A stretch of 64,000 bases of DNA from Anaerotruncus sp. (GTDB lineage: Bacteria > Bacillota > Clostridia > Oscillospirales > Ruminococcaceae), in contig JAETRV010000007.1 in assembly GCA_021770005.1 (NCBI GenBank), positions 1 to 64,000 of the forward strand, given 5' to 3'. A program made the position numbers and the translations under genes. The notes beneath the pieces were generated by a model. It was not told where the DNA came from and did not search any database. It saw only the letters and a list, made by a program, of their open reading frames with translations. The stretch's first letter is position 1. The number at the start of each line of letters is the position of its first letter. Positions 1 to 9,001 of this stretch are shown in pieces.

Positions 1-396
1 AGGAAGGAAGTGTACGGCAAGGTCAAGGCAGACATAGGGCAGATATTGCGAAAATTGTGTGAACAAAAGGGCGTAGAGATAATAGAAGCACAGGCATGCC
101 CGGATCACATCCATATGCTCGTAAGCATCCCACCGAGTTTGAGTGTAGCGCAATTCATGGGATACCTCAAGGGGAAAAGCAGCTTGATGATCTTCGATCG
201 ACACGCAAACTTGAAGTACAAATATGGAAATCGGCACTTCTGGTGCAGGGGATACTATGTGGATACGGTCGGACGCAATAAAAAAGCGATTGCAGAATAT
301 ATCAAAAACCAATTGGCAGAAGATATTGCGGCAGACCAGATAAGTCTCAAGGAGTATATGGACCCGTTTACGGGTAGCAAGAATACAAAGGCATAA
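1..396 (+). CDS. tnpA: IS200/IS605-family transposase TnpA (5' end cut by window edge)
   Basis: This is a Y1-type HUH transposase that moves a single-stranded circle of its element by cutting at subterminal hairpins. The visible part contains the metal-binding HIH motif (DHIHMLVSIPP) near visible residue 36 and the downstream helix with tyrosines near YIKNQ expected for the nucleophile. The reading frame is open to base 1 (codons R-K-E before V-Y-G-K), so the true start lies upstream. About 30 residues should be missing compared with the usual 130-155 aa. No tnpB follows on this side. The element is likely a solo IS200 type or the tnpA side of an IS605 type. Confidence 0.93.
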   Translation, partial: RKEVYGKVKADIGQILRKLCEQKGVEIIEAQACPDHIHMLVSIPPSLSVAQFMGYLKGKSSLMIFDRHANLKYKYGNRHFWCRGYYVDTVGRNKKAIAEYIKNQLAEDIAADQISLKEYMDPFTGSKNTKA

Positions 397-400
397 AAAC

Positions 401-522
401 AGGCCGCTTTAGCGGCGGCCTGTAATAGTAATGCGGTTGTTAGACCTTTCGATACCCCTTAAGGGGTATGCCTGTAATATGCCCTTCTAGGGCTAGTGCA
501 TACCACCAGTTCAACTGGTGGT
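401..522. mobile_element. Right-end hairpins of the IS200/IS605 element
   Basis: The 125 bases after tnpA hold four palindromes in a row. They are an AGGCCGC/GCGGCCT stem at 401-421, an 18-bp perfect palindrome at 452-469 (ATACCCCTT/AAGGGGTAT), a short GCCCT/AGGGC stem at 481-493, and a 9-bp stem with a 3-nt loop at 502-522 (ACCACCAGT/ACTGGTGGT). The last is the type of end hairpin TnpA recognises, and the first could also end tnpA transcription. The exact element boundary cannot be set without the left end. Confidence 0.6.
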
Positions 523-603
523 TTTGATTGGAAAGGGGCTGTCCGCCGGTTGGGGAGGCTCCGTGTCACACAATACCGTTCCACCGGAGAATGGAGACAA
601 CTG

Positions 604-2406
604 ATGGCAAGATGGAAAGATAAAGGGAAGATGGCCGCAGTCATCGCATTGGCGATGATCCTGCTGGTGTCCACGATGGTATTTGCCGCCGGCCCCGGAG
701 GCGGGATGGGCGGCGGACGCGGTGGCCCGGGAGGCCCCGGAGGCATGGGAGGCGGAGGTGTCGAGATGAGCGAAAGCGTCATCAACGTCCGGCTCACCAC
801 CCCGGTAATCGGTTCCCTTTCCCGCGAAACGGAGTTTATTGGAAAGATCGAACCCTCCAAGACGGTCAACATCTATCCCGAAACCGCAGGGAAGGTGACG
901 CAGCTCTATGCAGAAGCGGGGGATTCGGTCAAGGCAGGGCAGCTGTTGCTCGCGCTCGACGACACCGACGCACAGCTCTCCTACCAGATGGCCCAGACCA
1001 GCTATGAGCGCACCGCTGTCAGTGTCGATACCACATTGGGCAGCAGTTACGAATCCCGAATCAACTCGGCGAAGAGCCAGCTCGACAGCGCACAGCAGTC
1101 TCTAAGCAACGCGCGGCTCAAGCTCAAGGACTACAACGACGGTTATGACGACGACCTTGTAAACGCGGAAAAATCCCTCGAGCGCGCCCGCCAGAAGGTT
1201 TCGTCGCTCAACGCCAAGCTCGCGGACGCCAAGGCGAACAACGCCGATCGCGAGGAGATCAGCGACCTGAACAACCAGCTTTCGGAGGCGGAGGACGCCT
1301 ACCGCGCCTTGAGCGTTGAGATCGGGGAATTGGAGGACAGCGAGGACTCAGGCGCGCGGGATCTGCGCTCCGCCTACCGCAACGCCCAGACAAACTATGA
1401 ATCAGCGCTCGCCAACTACGAACTGGTGCTCGGTGCCTCCTACACCGATGCACAGGCAGCGGCGGAAGTTGACCTAAAATCGGCGGCGCTCTCGCTCCAA
1501 CAGAGCGCCAACAACCTCGATAAATATAAGGTCTATTCCCCGATCGACGGGGTGATCGAGTCGAGGTCGGCCGAGCTGTATGAGACAGTCGGCTCCCAAA
1601 GCCCGGTGTTTACCATCTCGAACAAGGAGAGCCTGTCGGTCACCTTCAACGCTTCGGCAGATGGTGCGGCGGCGCTCTCGGCAGGGGATACGGTGACCGT
1701 CAGCAAGGGCGGCAAGGATTACGCCGCAACCGTCACCGAGGTGGAGTCCAAGGCGTCGGACACGACCGGCCTGTTCCCGGTCAAAGCGACACTCGACGAG
1801 TCGGACGATTCGCTGCTGACCGGTGTTTCGGTCAAGGTCACCGCCGCGACCGCCAAGGCGGAAAATGCGCTTCTGGTCGATATTGACAACGTATACTACG
1901 ACGCGGACGGGCAGCCGTATGTTTTTACCTATGCGGACGGAAAAGCGCACCGCACTGATTTTGTCGCGGGAATGTCGTCGAGCGAGCAGATTGTCGCGGA
2001 ATCCGGGCTGACTGCCAACAGTCAGATTATCACTACCTGGCACCCCGACCTCGCGGATGGCGCGGAGGTCCATCTGCTCGATGGGGAGAGTGTCCCTGCC
2101 GCTGCCTCGTGCGCAGAACCAGCAAAACCATCCGGGCAGCAGCCCAGCGGACCGGTACCGCAGCAGGCGGGCGAAGCCGCTTCTGACGATCCGGTACCGG
2201 AGCCGGAGGAGGAGACCGTTTCCTCCGAGCCGGAGCAGGCCCCCGAGCCGGAACCCGTATCCGAGCCGGCGCCGGAATCTGCCCCCTCTGAGCAGAAACA
2301 GGAAGGTGAACCCGCAGTTTCCGAACCATCCGGCAACACAGAGGCCTCCTCCGCTGCCGCCGCCCCGGAACCCAAACGGGTCCAGCGGATGCAGCCCAAA
2401 GACTGA
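604..2406 (+). CDS. RND efflux periplasmic-adaptor-type membrane fusion protein
   Basis: This is an HlyD/AcrA-family adaptor, predicted to work with the RND pump encoded 19 bases downstream. The ATG at 604 is preferred because it opens a clear signal peptide or anchor (residues 1-28, ending STMVFA). The upstream in-frame codons run back toward the IS end. A glycine-rich linker (about 29-52) follows, then a first lipoyl half, a long alpha-helical hairpin (about 125-280), a second lipoyl half (SPIDGVIESRS) and a beta-barrel. From about residue 495 to 600 there is a Pro/Glu/Ser-rich tail with repeated E-P-E-P units, not part of the family core. It could cross the cell wall. No good promoter is visible between the IS end and the gene. 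Confidence 0.85.
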   Translation: MARWKDKGKMAAVIALAMILLVSTMVFAAGPGGGMGGGRGGPGGPGGMGGGGVEMSESVINVRLTTPVIGSLSRETEFIGKIEPSKTVNIYPETAGKVTQLYAEAGDSVKAGQLLLALDDTDAQLSYQMAQTSYERTAVSVDTTLGSSYESRINSAKSQLDSAQQSLSNARLKLKDYNDGYDDDLVNAEKSLERARQKVSSLNAKLADAKANNADREEISDLNNQLSEAEDAYRALSVEIGELEDSEDSGARDLRSAYRNAQTNYESALANYELVLGASYTDAQAAAEVDLKSAALSLQQSANNLDKYKVYSPIDGVIESRSAELYETVGSQSPVFTISNKESLSVTFNASADGAAALSAGDTVTVSKGGKDYAATVTEVESKASDTTGLFPVKATLDESDDSLLTGVSVKVTAATAKAENALLVDIDNVYYDADGQPYVFTYADGKAHRTDFVAGMSSSEQIVAESGLTANSQIITTWHPDLADGAEVHLLDGESVPAAASCAEPAKPSGQQPSGPVPQQAGEAASDDPVPEPEEETVSSEPEQAPEPEPVSEPAPESAPSEQKQEGEPAVSEPSGNTEASSAAAAPEPKRVQRMQPKD

Positions 2407-2425
2407 CGATTCGGAGGATTGATGA

Positions 2426-5400
2426 ATGACACTTCCAAAACTTGCGGTCAAACGTCCGGTCTCCATGCTGATGTGTGTGCTGATGCTGCTGGTGTTTGGC
2501 GTCTCCTCCATCTTTGATATGGAGATGGAGTCCACACCTGAGATGTCAATGCCGGTGTTCATGGTCATGACCCGTTATGAGGGCGCAAGCCCTGAGGAGG
2601 TCGACACGATGATTACCGAGGTGGTGGAGTCGGCGCTCTCGTCGGTGAGCGATGTGGAGAGCATGACCTCCCGCTCCTCCGAAGGCTCGTCGATGACCAC
2701 GCTCGAGTTCAACTACAACACCGACATGGACGACAAATACGACGAGATCAACGAGGCGCTCACCCGGCTGCGCCTGCCCGACTCGGCGGATGATCCGACG
2801 ATTATGGAGATGAGCATGGACTCCTCTTCGATTATGGACCTGTCGATCCAGGCCGAGTCGGACGACAACATCTATTCCTACATTGAATCGACGGTGGTAC
2901 CCGAGATCGAGCGGATTTCGGGGGTCGCGTCGGTGGAGATGCGAGGCGGCTCCCGCAAATATGTCAAGGTGGAGCTGAAAGAGGAGGAGATGGAGCAGTA
3001 CGGGCTATCGATGAATGAGGTGGTCAATGCGATCTCAACCGCCGATTTCACCATCACCGCCGGGGAGATCAACCGCGGAAATGTCACCCTTTCATTACAG
3101 GGCGGGGTGAGCTACGACACCTACGACAGCCTTGCGATCATCCCGATTTCCCTGCGCTCGGGGGACATCATCCATGTTTCGGATGTGGCAACCGTTGAGA
3201 TGGCGGAGGAAACCCGCTCGAATATCAGCCGCTACAACGGGATGGACAATATCAGCCTTTCGGTCTCCAAGAACCAGAGCGCGAATACGATTGAAATCTG
3301 CAACAAGATTGTGGCTGTGGTTGACGAGCTGAACCAGCAAGGGCTGGGGCTTGCAATCAACATCACCAACAACTCGGGTGAGACGATCTACGAAAACATC
3401 ATGAACGTGGTCTCCACCTTGCTTCAGGGGCTGGTGCTCGCCATGCTGGTGCTCTTCCTCTTCCTGGGGGACTGGCGCGCCGCGTTGATCGTTGCAACCT
3501 CGATGCCGCTTTCGGTGTTCGCGACGCTGGTCATCATGTCGGCCACCGGCATGACCATGAACATCATGTCGCTGGGCGGCCTGGTGGTTGGTATCGGCAT
3601 GATGGTCGATAACTCGATTGTGGTGCTCGATAGCTGCTTCCGCTCCCGCAACGAGCTGCGCAGCTTTGCTGATGCGGCGATTGAGGGCGCAAACCTGGTC
3701 AACAGCTCGGTGATCGCCTCCACCTTGACCACCGTGGTCGTCTTTCTGCCAATCGCGCTGATGGACGGGATGTCCGGGCAGCTGTTCAAGGAGGTCGGCT
3801 TCACGATCGTCTACTCGCTGACCGCTTCCCTGATCTCCGCGCTGACCATTGTGCCGCTGCTCTTTGTGCAGTTTAAGCCGCACGAGAAGGAGCGTTCGTG
3901 GGTCAACACCCAACTCCACCGGCTCGAACGGGTCTATGCAAAGGTGCTGGAGCAGGCGTTAAGCCACAAACTGGTGGTGGTTGTGATTGCGGTTGTGCTG
4001 CTGGCGAGTACCGCGGTGATGTTCAGCCGGTTGGACATGGAGCTGATGCCGATGTCGGACGAAGGTTCGATCAGCATTTCGGTGACCACCAAAACCGGTC
4101 TGAATCTGGATGAGACCGACAAGATCATGACCCAGGTCGAGCAGCTGGTGGCAGCGCAGCCGGACGTGGAAAGCTATTCGATGCGCGGGGGCGGCGGCTC
4201 TTCCAGCCTGACCGTCACCCTCAAGGACGACCGGTCGCTCGGGACGGGCGATTTCATCACCCTGATGCGGGAACAGACCAAAGGCATCGACAATGCGAGC
4301 GTCGAGGTCTCGGAGCGGAGCAGCATGTCGTTCGGCAGCCGCGGGGTCACGCTCAACCTGACCGGCAGCAGCCTGAGCGCGCTCGAATCTTCCGCCAATG
4401 AGATCAAGACGGTGATGCAGTCGTTTGAAGGGATCGTATCCGCGTCTACCAGCCTTTCGGACGGCAGCCCGCGCGCAGAGATCGTGGTCGATGCAGTGCA
4501 GGCCGCTGCGATTGGGATCACGCCGTCGGCCGTTGTTTCAACCGTCCGGAACATGCTCTCGGGTACCCAGGCAGGGACCATTCAGGAGAGCGACGAGGAA
4601 TACAACATCAAGGTGATGTACCCAGAGGGGCGTTACCACGATGTGAGCGACCTCTCCGGGCTGATGATTTCGACCAGTTCGGGCGGGAAGGTCCCGCTGA
4701 CCGACGTCGCCGAGATCATCTATAACAACAGCCCGTCACAGATTCAGCGGCAGGACGGGGATTATCAGGTCTCGGTGACCGGGCAGACGGCGACCGGGAT
4801 GTCGGATTCCGCCCTCTCCAACCAGATCATGCAGCGGGTCCGGCAGATGGACCTGCCCGATGGGGTGAATATCAGCCAGGGCGGCAATATGCGGATGATG
4901 AACGACGAGTTCAACGCGATCTATGGCGCGCTCGCCACCGCGATTTTCCTCGTGTTTGTCGTCATGGCGATGCAGTTTGAATCGATGCGGTTTTCGCTGG
5001 TGGTCATGCTGTCGGTGCCGTTCTCGATGACCGGCGCATTCTTTGCCCTGATGATCACCGGGCAGTCGATTTCGATGACCTCCCTGATCGGTCTGGTCAT
5101 GCTGGTCGGCATCGTGGTCAACAACGCGATCGTGTTGATCGACTACGCCAATATCCTGCGCCGCGAGCATGGGATGTCCGCCCGCGATGCGCTGATCCAT
5201 TCCGGACGCACCCGTCTGCGCCCGATCCTGATGACCACCCTCACGACTGTGCTCGGGCTGCTCCCGACTGCAATCGGGATTGGCGGACAGGTTGAGATGA
5301 TGCAGTCGATGTCGATCGTCGTGATCGGCGGCCTGCTCTTTTCCACCCTGCTGACCCTCATCCTGATCCCCACCGTCTACCTGCTGTTTGACGGGGAGGA

Positions 5401-5509
5401 CCGCCGGAGAAAGGGCGGACAGCTGGGGAGACGCTCCCTCTTCCGCCGTAACCGGCGCGAACAGCCGCAGACCAGCGAAGGGATGGCGATTCCCCCGGAA
5501 TTCCGTTGA
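2426..5509 (+). CDS. RND-family multidrug/solute efflux pump (AcrB/MMPL superfamily)
   Basis: This is a 1027-aa proton-driven inner-membrane pump with the full RND layout. It has TM1 near residue 12, a large extracytoplasmic loop, a TM2-6 block (the TM4 segment reads GLVVGIGMMVDNS with the conserved Asp-Asn), a second large loop, and TM8-12 with the matching GLVMLVGIVVNNAIVL segment. The size matches AcrB-type pumps. The start at 2426 follows CGGAGG at good spacing. It is co-transcribed with the adaptor. With no outer membrane expected, the pair probably exports to the cell surface or wall. Substrate is unknown. Confidence 0.93.
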   Translation: MTLPKLAVKRPVSMLMCVLMLLVFGVSSIFDMEMESTPEMSMPVFMVMTRYEGASPEEVDTMITEVVESALSSVSDVESMTSRSSEGSSMTTLEFNYNTDMDDKYDEINEALTRLRLPDSADDPTIMEMSMDSSSIMDLSIQAESDDNIYSYIESTVVPEIERISGVASVEMRGGSRKYVKVELKEEEMEQYGLSMNEVVNAISTADFTITAGEINRGNVTLSLQGGVSYDTYDSLAIIPISLRSGDIIHVSDVATVEMAEETRSNISRYNGMDNISLSVSKNQSANTIEICNKIVAVVDELNQQGLGLAINITNNSGETIYENIMNVVSTLLQGLVLAMLVLFLFLGDWRAALIVATSMPLSVFATLVIMSATGMTMNIMSLGGLVVGIGMMVDNSIVVLDSCFRSRNELRSFADAAIEGANLVNSSVIASTLTTVVVFLPIALMDGMSGQLFKEVGFTIVYSLTASLISALTIVPLLFVQFKPHEKERSWVNTQLHRLERVYAKVLEQALSHKLVVVVIAVVLLASTAVMFSRLDMELMPMSDEGSISISVTTKTGLNLDETDKIMTQVEQLVAAQPDVESYSMRGGGGSSSLTVTLKDDRSLGTGDFITLMREQTKGIDNASVEVSERSSMSFGSRGVTLNLTGSSLSALESSANEIKTVMQSFEGIVSASTSLSDGSPRAEIVVDAVQAAAIGITPSAVVSTVRNMLSGTQAGTIQESDEEYNIKVMYPEGRYHDVSDLSGLMISTSSGGKVPLTDVAEIIYNNSPSQIQRQDGDYQVSVTGQTATGMSDSALSNQIMQRVRQMDLPDGVNISQGGNMRMMNDEFNAIYGALATAIFLVFVVMAMQFESMRFSLVVMLSVPFSMTGAFFALMITGQSISMTSLIGLVMLVGIVVNNAIVLIDYANILRREHGMSARDALIHSGRTRLRPILMTTLTTVLGLLPTAIGIGGQVEMMQSMSIVVIGGLLFSTLLTLILIPTVYLLFDGEDRRRKGGQLGRRSLFRRNRREQPQTSEGMAIPPEFR

Positions 5510-5539
5510 AAGTATAAAATTCCCCCGATGAAAAGTTGT

Positions 5540-5586
5540 AAAATGCCCGCCGGGTGCAGAAATCCGGCGGGCATTTTATTATTTTT
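5540..5586 (+). terminator. Intrinsic terminator of the RND efflux operon
   Basis: A 14-bp perfect stem (AAAATGCCCGCCGG at 5540-5553 with CCGGCGGGCATTTT at 5564-5577) is followed by ATTATTTTT. It lies 30 bases after the pump stop codon. Confidence 0.9.
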
Positions 5587-5687
5587 GGAAAAGAAAAATA
5601 GGAAATGCAACCTAAATTTCAAAAAGAGCGTGCGCTTCGGAAAGCCGCGAAACGTCCATTGAATCTGGTCGCGGGCTCCTAATTACA

Positions 5688-6548
5688 TTAGAACTGGGGA
5701 GGCTTGGGGTCTGGATTGGGTTCGAGCGTGATGGGCGTGTCCATCTCCTCGCCGGGGCGCACCAGCCGCCCGGTGACGACAAACCGCTGATCCTCGCGGG
5801 AGCCATAGATATAGGTGCAGGTGGAGAGCGAGAGGATTTTGTCGGTGATGTTGACATCCACATCAATATCGAACTGCGAACGCTCCCGCATCTCTTTCAC
5901 CAGCGCAAGGAACTGCGCATTTTTCATCTCGGGATGCAGGTAGGCGAGGTTGTCGTCGGTATACATGACCGAAAACACCTTAAACGCCATCGTATCCTGC
6001 GGGGTCGAGAGGTAGAGGTAAGGATGGGCTTTCAGGAATTCTGGGTCGAGATATTTCTTCAACTGGGAAAACCGGTCGCCTTCCGGGTTGTCGTCCATGC
6101 TGTGCCCGTAGATGATGGTATTTTGGGAGATGCCGTTGCGGTCCCCGAACGAACACTCATAGTCCGCATAGTAACAGCCGTTAAAATCATACGCCTTGGT
6201 GATGTTTTTGCGCAGATAATAGTCATTGTCCGTCCCCTGGAGCACTGCCTCGTCGATCGTTGTACCCGGCAGATACAGCCATCCGACCACATCATGATTC
6301 TGTTCGTAGGCGGCGTTGATCTTGTTGAGGGTGTCCTCGCTCGGCTTTTCAGCGGTCGAGAGGCGGCTGAGATCGACGTCACCCAGCGGGTTGATAAAGG
6401 CGGGGATGCCCGCCTGCTGGGAGACACTCGAAGAGGATTCCTCGGGGGCCGGCTCAACGGAATTCTGGCTGCACGCCGCCGCAGTCAGGGCGATGACCCC
6501 TGAGAGCAACAGAGTGAGCAGACGGGTGGAAAAGCGTAACTGCTTCAT
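5688..6548 (-). CDS. srtB: Class B sortase
   Basis: This is a cysteine transpeptidase that joins LPxTG/NPxTN-like surface proteins to peptidoglycan. The catalytic set is visible: His149 (IIYGHS), Cys244 (SLSTCTY) and Arg255 (DQRFVV). The long insert before the TLSTC-like strand fits class B. The 286-aa protein starts with a hydrophobic segment ending LTAAAC at Cys26, then a Ser/Glu-rich stretch, which looks more like a lipoprotein signal than a plain signal anchor. The start is fixed by AAGGAG 10 bases upstream. It sits 48 bp after pyruvate kinase on the same strand. No obvious sortase substrate lies in the window. Confidence 0.88.
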   Translation of the reverse strand: MKQLRFSTRLLTLLLSGVIALTAAACSQNSVEPAPEESSSSVSQQAGIPAFINPLGDVDLSRLSTAEKPSEDTLNKINAAYEQNHDVVGWLYLPGTTIDEAVLQGTDNDYYLRKNITKAYDFNGCYYADYECSFGDRNGISQNTIIYGHSMDDNPEGDRFSQLKKYLDPEFLKAHPYLYLSTPQDTMAFKVFSVMYTDDNLAYLHPEMKNAQFLALVKEMRERSQFDIDVDVNITDKILSLSTCTYIYGSREDQRFVVTGRLVRPGEEMDTPITLEPNPDPKPPQF

Positions 6549-6596
6549 AAAGACAGGCTCCTTTGCATAAAAACTGTGGGTGGAGGGGAAACCTAG

Positions 6597-8354
6597 TCAG
6601 CTTCCCTTACTTTTGTTGCTGACAGTGCCCGCTGCCGCGTCGATTTCCACCACGGTCGAGGACTTGAGGATCGAGGTCGCGTTCTCGGCAAAGACGATGA
6701 CAGGAATATCGAGCGCCATGCCGACGATCGCGGCGTGGGAGTTCTGTCCGCCCGCCTCGGTGACAATGCCCGAAGCCTTTTTCAGGAGTGGGAGCAGCTC
6801 GTTGGTGGTGTAGGGGATGACGAGGATATCGCCGTCCTCAAACCCGGCGAACGCTTCCGCTTCGTTGCGGGCAACACAGATTTTGCCGAAAGCCGAACGG
6901 TTGTTGATCCCCTGCCCGCTGACCAGGATATCGCCCACCACATGCACCTTGAGCAGGTTGGTGGTGCCGTTGACCCCGAGCGGCACCCCGGCGGTGATCA
7001 CCGCGATGTTGCCGTTCTCGAGAAATCCCGCCTGCTGCGCCACGTCGACGGCATGGGAGAACAGCTCGTCGGTATTTTCCTTGACATCAACCAGCAGCGG
7101 ATAGGTTCCCCACGAGAGGGCGAGCTGGTAGTAAGTAGATTTCAGATGGGTGCAGGCCACAACCGGGATGGTCGGGCGGTATTTGGAAAGCATCCGCGCG
7201 GTGGTGCCCGACCAGGTGACCGTCACAATCGCCGAAGCGCCGAGGTCGGTGGCGGTGGTGACAGTCGCGTGGGAAATCGCGTTGGTGATATCGGGGATGT
7301 CCCCGCCGTCCATCCCGCGCATCTGGAACCGTTTGTCGTAGTCGATGTCCCGCTCCGCGCGCTCGGCAATCGCGGCCATCGTCCGAACCGCCTCGATCGG
7401 GAATTCCCCTGCGGCTGTCTCACCCGAAAGCATGACCGCGCTGGTGCCGTCGTAGATCGCGTTGGCCACGTCTGTCGCTTCCGCACGGGTGGGACGGGGG
7501 TTGTGCATCATACTTTCCAGCATCTGGGTTGCGGTAATGACCATCCTGCCGATGTTGTAGCACTTTTTAATCAGCAATTTCTGGAAAACAGGGACATCCT
7601 CAAACGGCACCTCTACGCCCATGTCCCCACGCGCGATCATGATCCCATCGGCAACCCGGAGGATCTCGTCGATGTTTGTGACCCCTTCGGCATTCTCGAT
7701 CTTCGCGATGATCCGGATGGTGTGGTTGCCTTCACGTTCGAGCAGCCGGCGGATCTCGAGGATGTCGGCTGCACAGCGGGTGAACGAGGCGGCGATAAAG
7801 TCAAAGCCGGTGTGGACACCGAAAAGGATATCCGCGCGGTCCTTTTCGCTGATGTACGGGAGAGACAGCCGGATTCCCGGCACATTGACCCCCTTGCGGT
7901 CGGAGATGATACCGCTGTTTGCCACCTCGCAGACGATCTCGGGCGGCCGGACCTCAAGGACGGTTAGCTTGATGGCGCCGTCGTTGAGAAGGATAACCGA
8001 TCCGGGTTTGACATCGTTGACCAGACCCGGGAAATTGATATAGGCGTGTGTGGCGTCCCCCTCGCATTCCTCGCCGGTCAGCACAAACCGGGAACCTGCG
8101 GTCAGTTCGGCGCTGCCGCCCTGGAAGGTGCCCAGCCGGATTTCCGGGCCTCTGGTGTCAAGCAGGGTGGCAACCGGAAGCCCCATCTCGTTGCGCAGGC
8201 GGTCAACCGTTTGGAATGTTTTCAGGTGGCTCTCATGCGTCCCATGGGAAAAGTTGAAGCGGGCGACATTCATCCCCCCCTCAATCAGGCTGCGGATGCG
8301 CTCTTCGCTGTTGGAAGCGGGCCCAAGTGTGCATACAATTTTTGTCCTTCTCAT
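6597..8354 (-). CDS. pyk: Pyruvate kinase with C-terminal PEP-utiliser domain
   Basis: It converts phosphoenolpyruvate and ADP to pyruvate and ATP in glycolysis. The N-terminal signature RRTKIVCTLGPAS, the active-site region IIAKIENAEGV and the MIARGDMGVEV segment are all present. Beyond the usual 470-aa core the protein carries an extra C-terminal domain of about 80 residues (SGIVTEAGGQNSHAAIVG). This is the PPDK-type mobile swivelling domain, as in Bacillus-type long pyruvate kinases; total 585 aa. The start follows AGGAGG in the leader. The extra domain is typical of Firmicutes and is thought not to be essential for catalysis. Confidence 0.97.
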   Translation of the reverse strand: MRRTKIVCTLGPASNSEERIRSLIEGGMNVARFNFSHGTHESHLKTFQTVDRLRNEMGLPVATLLDTRGPEIRLGTFQGGSAELTAGSRFVLTGEECEGDATHAYINFPGLVNDVKPGSVILLNDGAIKLTVLEVRPPEIVCEVANSGIISDRKGVNVPGIRLSLPYISEKDRADILFGVHTGFDFIAASFTRCAADILEIRRLLEREGNHTIRIIAKIENAEGVTNIDEILRVADGIMIARGDMGVEVPFEDVPVFQKLLIKKCYNIGRMVITATQMLESMMHNPRPTRAEATDVANAIYDGTSAVMLSGETAAGEFPIEAVRTMAAIAERAERDIDYDKRFQMRGMDGGDIPDITNAISHATVTTATDLGASAIVTVTWSGTTARMLSKYRPTIPVVACTHLKSTYYQLALSWGTYPLLVDVKENTDELFSHAVDVAQQAGFLENGNIAVITAGVPLGVNGTTNLLKVHVVGDILVSGQGINNRSAFGKICVARNEAEAFAGFEDGDILVIPYTTNELLPLLKKASGIVTEAGGQNSHAAIVGMALDIPVIVFAENATSILKSSTVVEIDAAAGTVSNKSKGS

Positions 8355-8396
8355 AACCAGGTCAACCTCCTGCCGATCAATAGAAATTCTCTCCTA

Positions 8397-8426
8397 ACTA
8401 TAATCCAAACTGCCAATCGAAGTCAA
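8397..8426 (-). promoter_or_regulatory. Sigma-A-type promoter for pyk
   Basis: Read on the minus strand, TTGACT (8426-8421) and TATAGT (8402-8397) are separated by 18 bp, about 45 bases before the pyk start. Confidence 0.6.
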
Positions 8427-8517
8427 TGGTTGTCACCAATTTGTAACTTTTCATGTATGATGTGCCTGTTTTCCTCGGTTTTACTGCATGTGAGAAAAAA
8501 GAAAGGAAAATTTCTGC

Positions 8518-8546
8518 TTGCATTTTGGAAGATCGTGTGGTATAGT
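8518..8546 (+). promoter_or_regulatory. Sigma-A-type promoter of the GntR-ABC operon
   Basis: TTGCAT at 8518-8523 and TATAGT at 8541-8546 are separated by exactly 17 bp. Transcription should start around 8552, inside the palindrome at 8549-8575. Confidence 0.75.
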
Positions 8547-8548
8547 TG

Positions 8549-8575
8549 ATCTGTACTAATCAGACTAGTACAGAT
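8549..8575. promoter_or_regulatory. Palindromic operator, probable GntR (YtrA-type) binding site
   Basis: A perfect 10-bp inverted repeat with a 7-bp spacer (ATCTGTACTA ... TAGTACAGAT) starts 3 bases after the -10 box and covers the expected transcription start. This is where a repressor would block the promoter. The first gene downstream is a YtrA-type GntR protein, and that subfamily is usually autoregulated through TGTACTA-like palindromes. Confidence 0.7.
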
Positions 8576-8626
8576 AACACAATAAAACCAGCAGCGATTG
8601 CTTACATGAGAAAAGGGGTGGAATTT

Positions 8627-9001
8627 GTGCTGCAATTGGACCTGCAAAGCCGGCAGCCAATCTACGAGCAACTGATCCTGAAGCTGACCGAGATGGTCTC
8701 CTTGGGAGTAATGGCGGCGGATACGCAGCTGCCCTCGGTGCGGGCATTGGCGAGGGACCTCGGGGTCAACCCGAACACGGTGCAGAAAGCCTATCAGGAG
8801 CTGGAGCGCCGGGGGATTACCTACTCGGTATCGGGCAGGGGGAGCTTTGTTGCGCCGGGAGAAGGTGCGCGGGAGATGCTCAGCAGGCAGAGCATTGAAA
8901 AGATTCGGGAGGCGGTCTCGGAGGGAAAACGAACCGGCCTGACCCGTCCACAGGTGGATGAAGTGGTCTCATCGGTATACAGCGAGGAGGTATCAGTATG
9001 A
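8627..9001 (+). CDS. GntR-family repressor, YtrA/YhcF subfamily
   Basis: A 124-aa transcription factor with an N-terminal winged helix (recognition segment VRALARDLGVNPNTVQKAY) and only a short C-terminal dimerisation tail, the size and layout of the YtrA subgroup. I choose GTG at 8627 because it gives the family N-terminus (LQLDLQSRQPIYEQL) and has AGGGGTGG six bases upstream. The upstream in-frame ATG at 8606 has no such site. It overlaps the ABC ATPase gene by 4 bases (ATGA), so translation is coupled. It most likely represses its own operon through the palindrome at 8549-8575. In Bacillus, ytr-type operons respond to cell-wall antibiotics; the inducer here is unknown. Confidence 0.9.
   Translation: MLQLDLQSRQPIYEQLILKLTEMVSLGVMAADTQLPSVRALARDLGVNPNTVQKAYQELERRGITYSVSGRGSFVAPGEGAREMLSRQSIEKIREAVSEGKRTGLTRPQVDEVVSSVYSEEVSV

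Noticed and set aside
1474-2568. 364-codon minus-strand frame opposite the RND adaptor
   Set aside because: Shadow of the adaptor's Pro/Glu-rich tail. It crosses the operon junction.
6735-7967. 410-codon plus-strand frame opposite pyruvate kinase
   Set aside because: Antisense shadow of pyk. No ribosome site and no recognisable domain.
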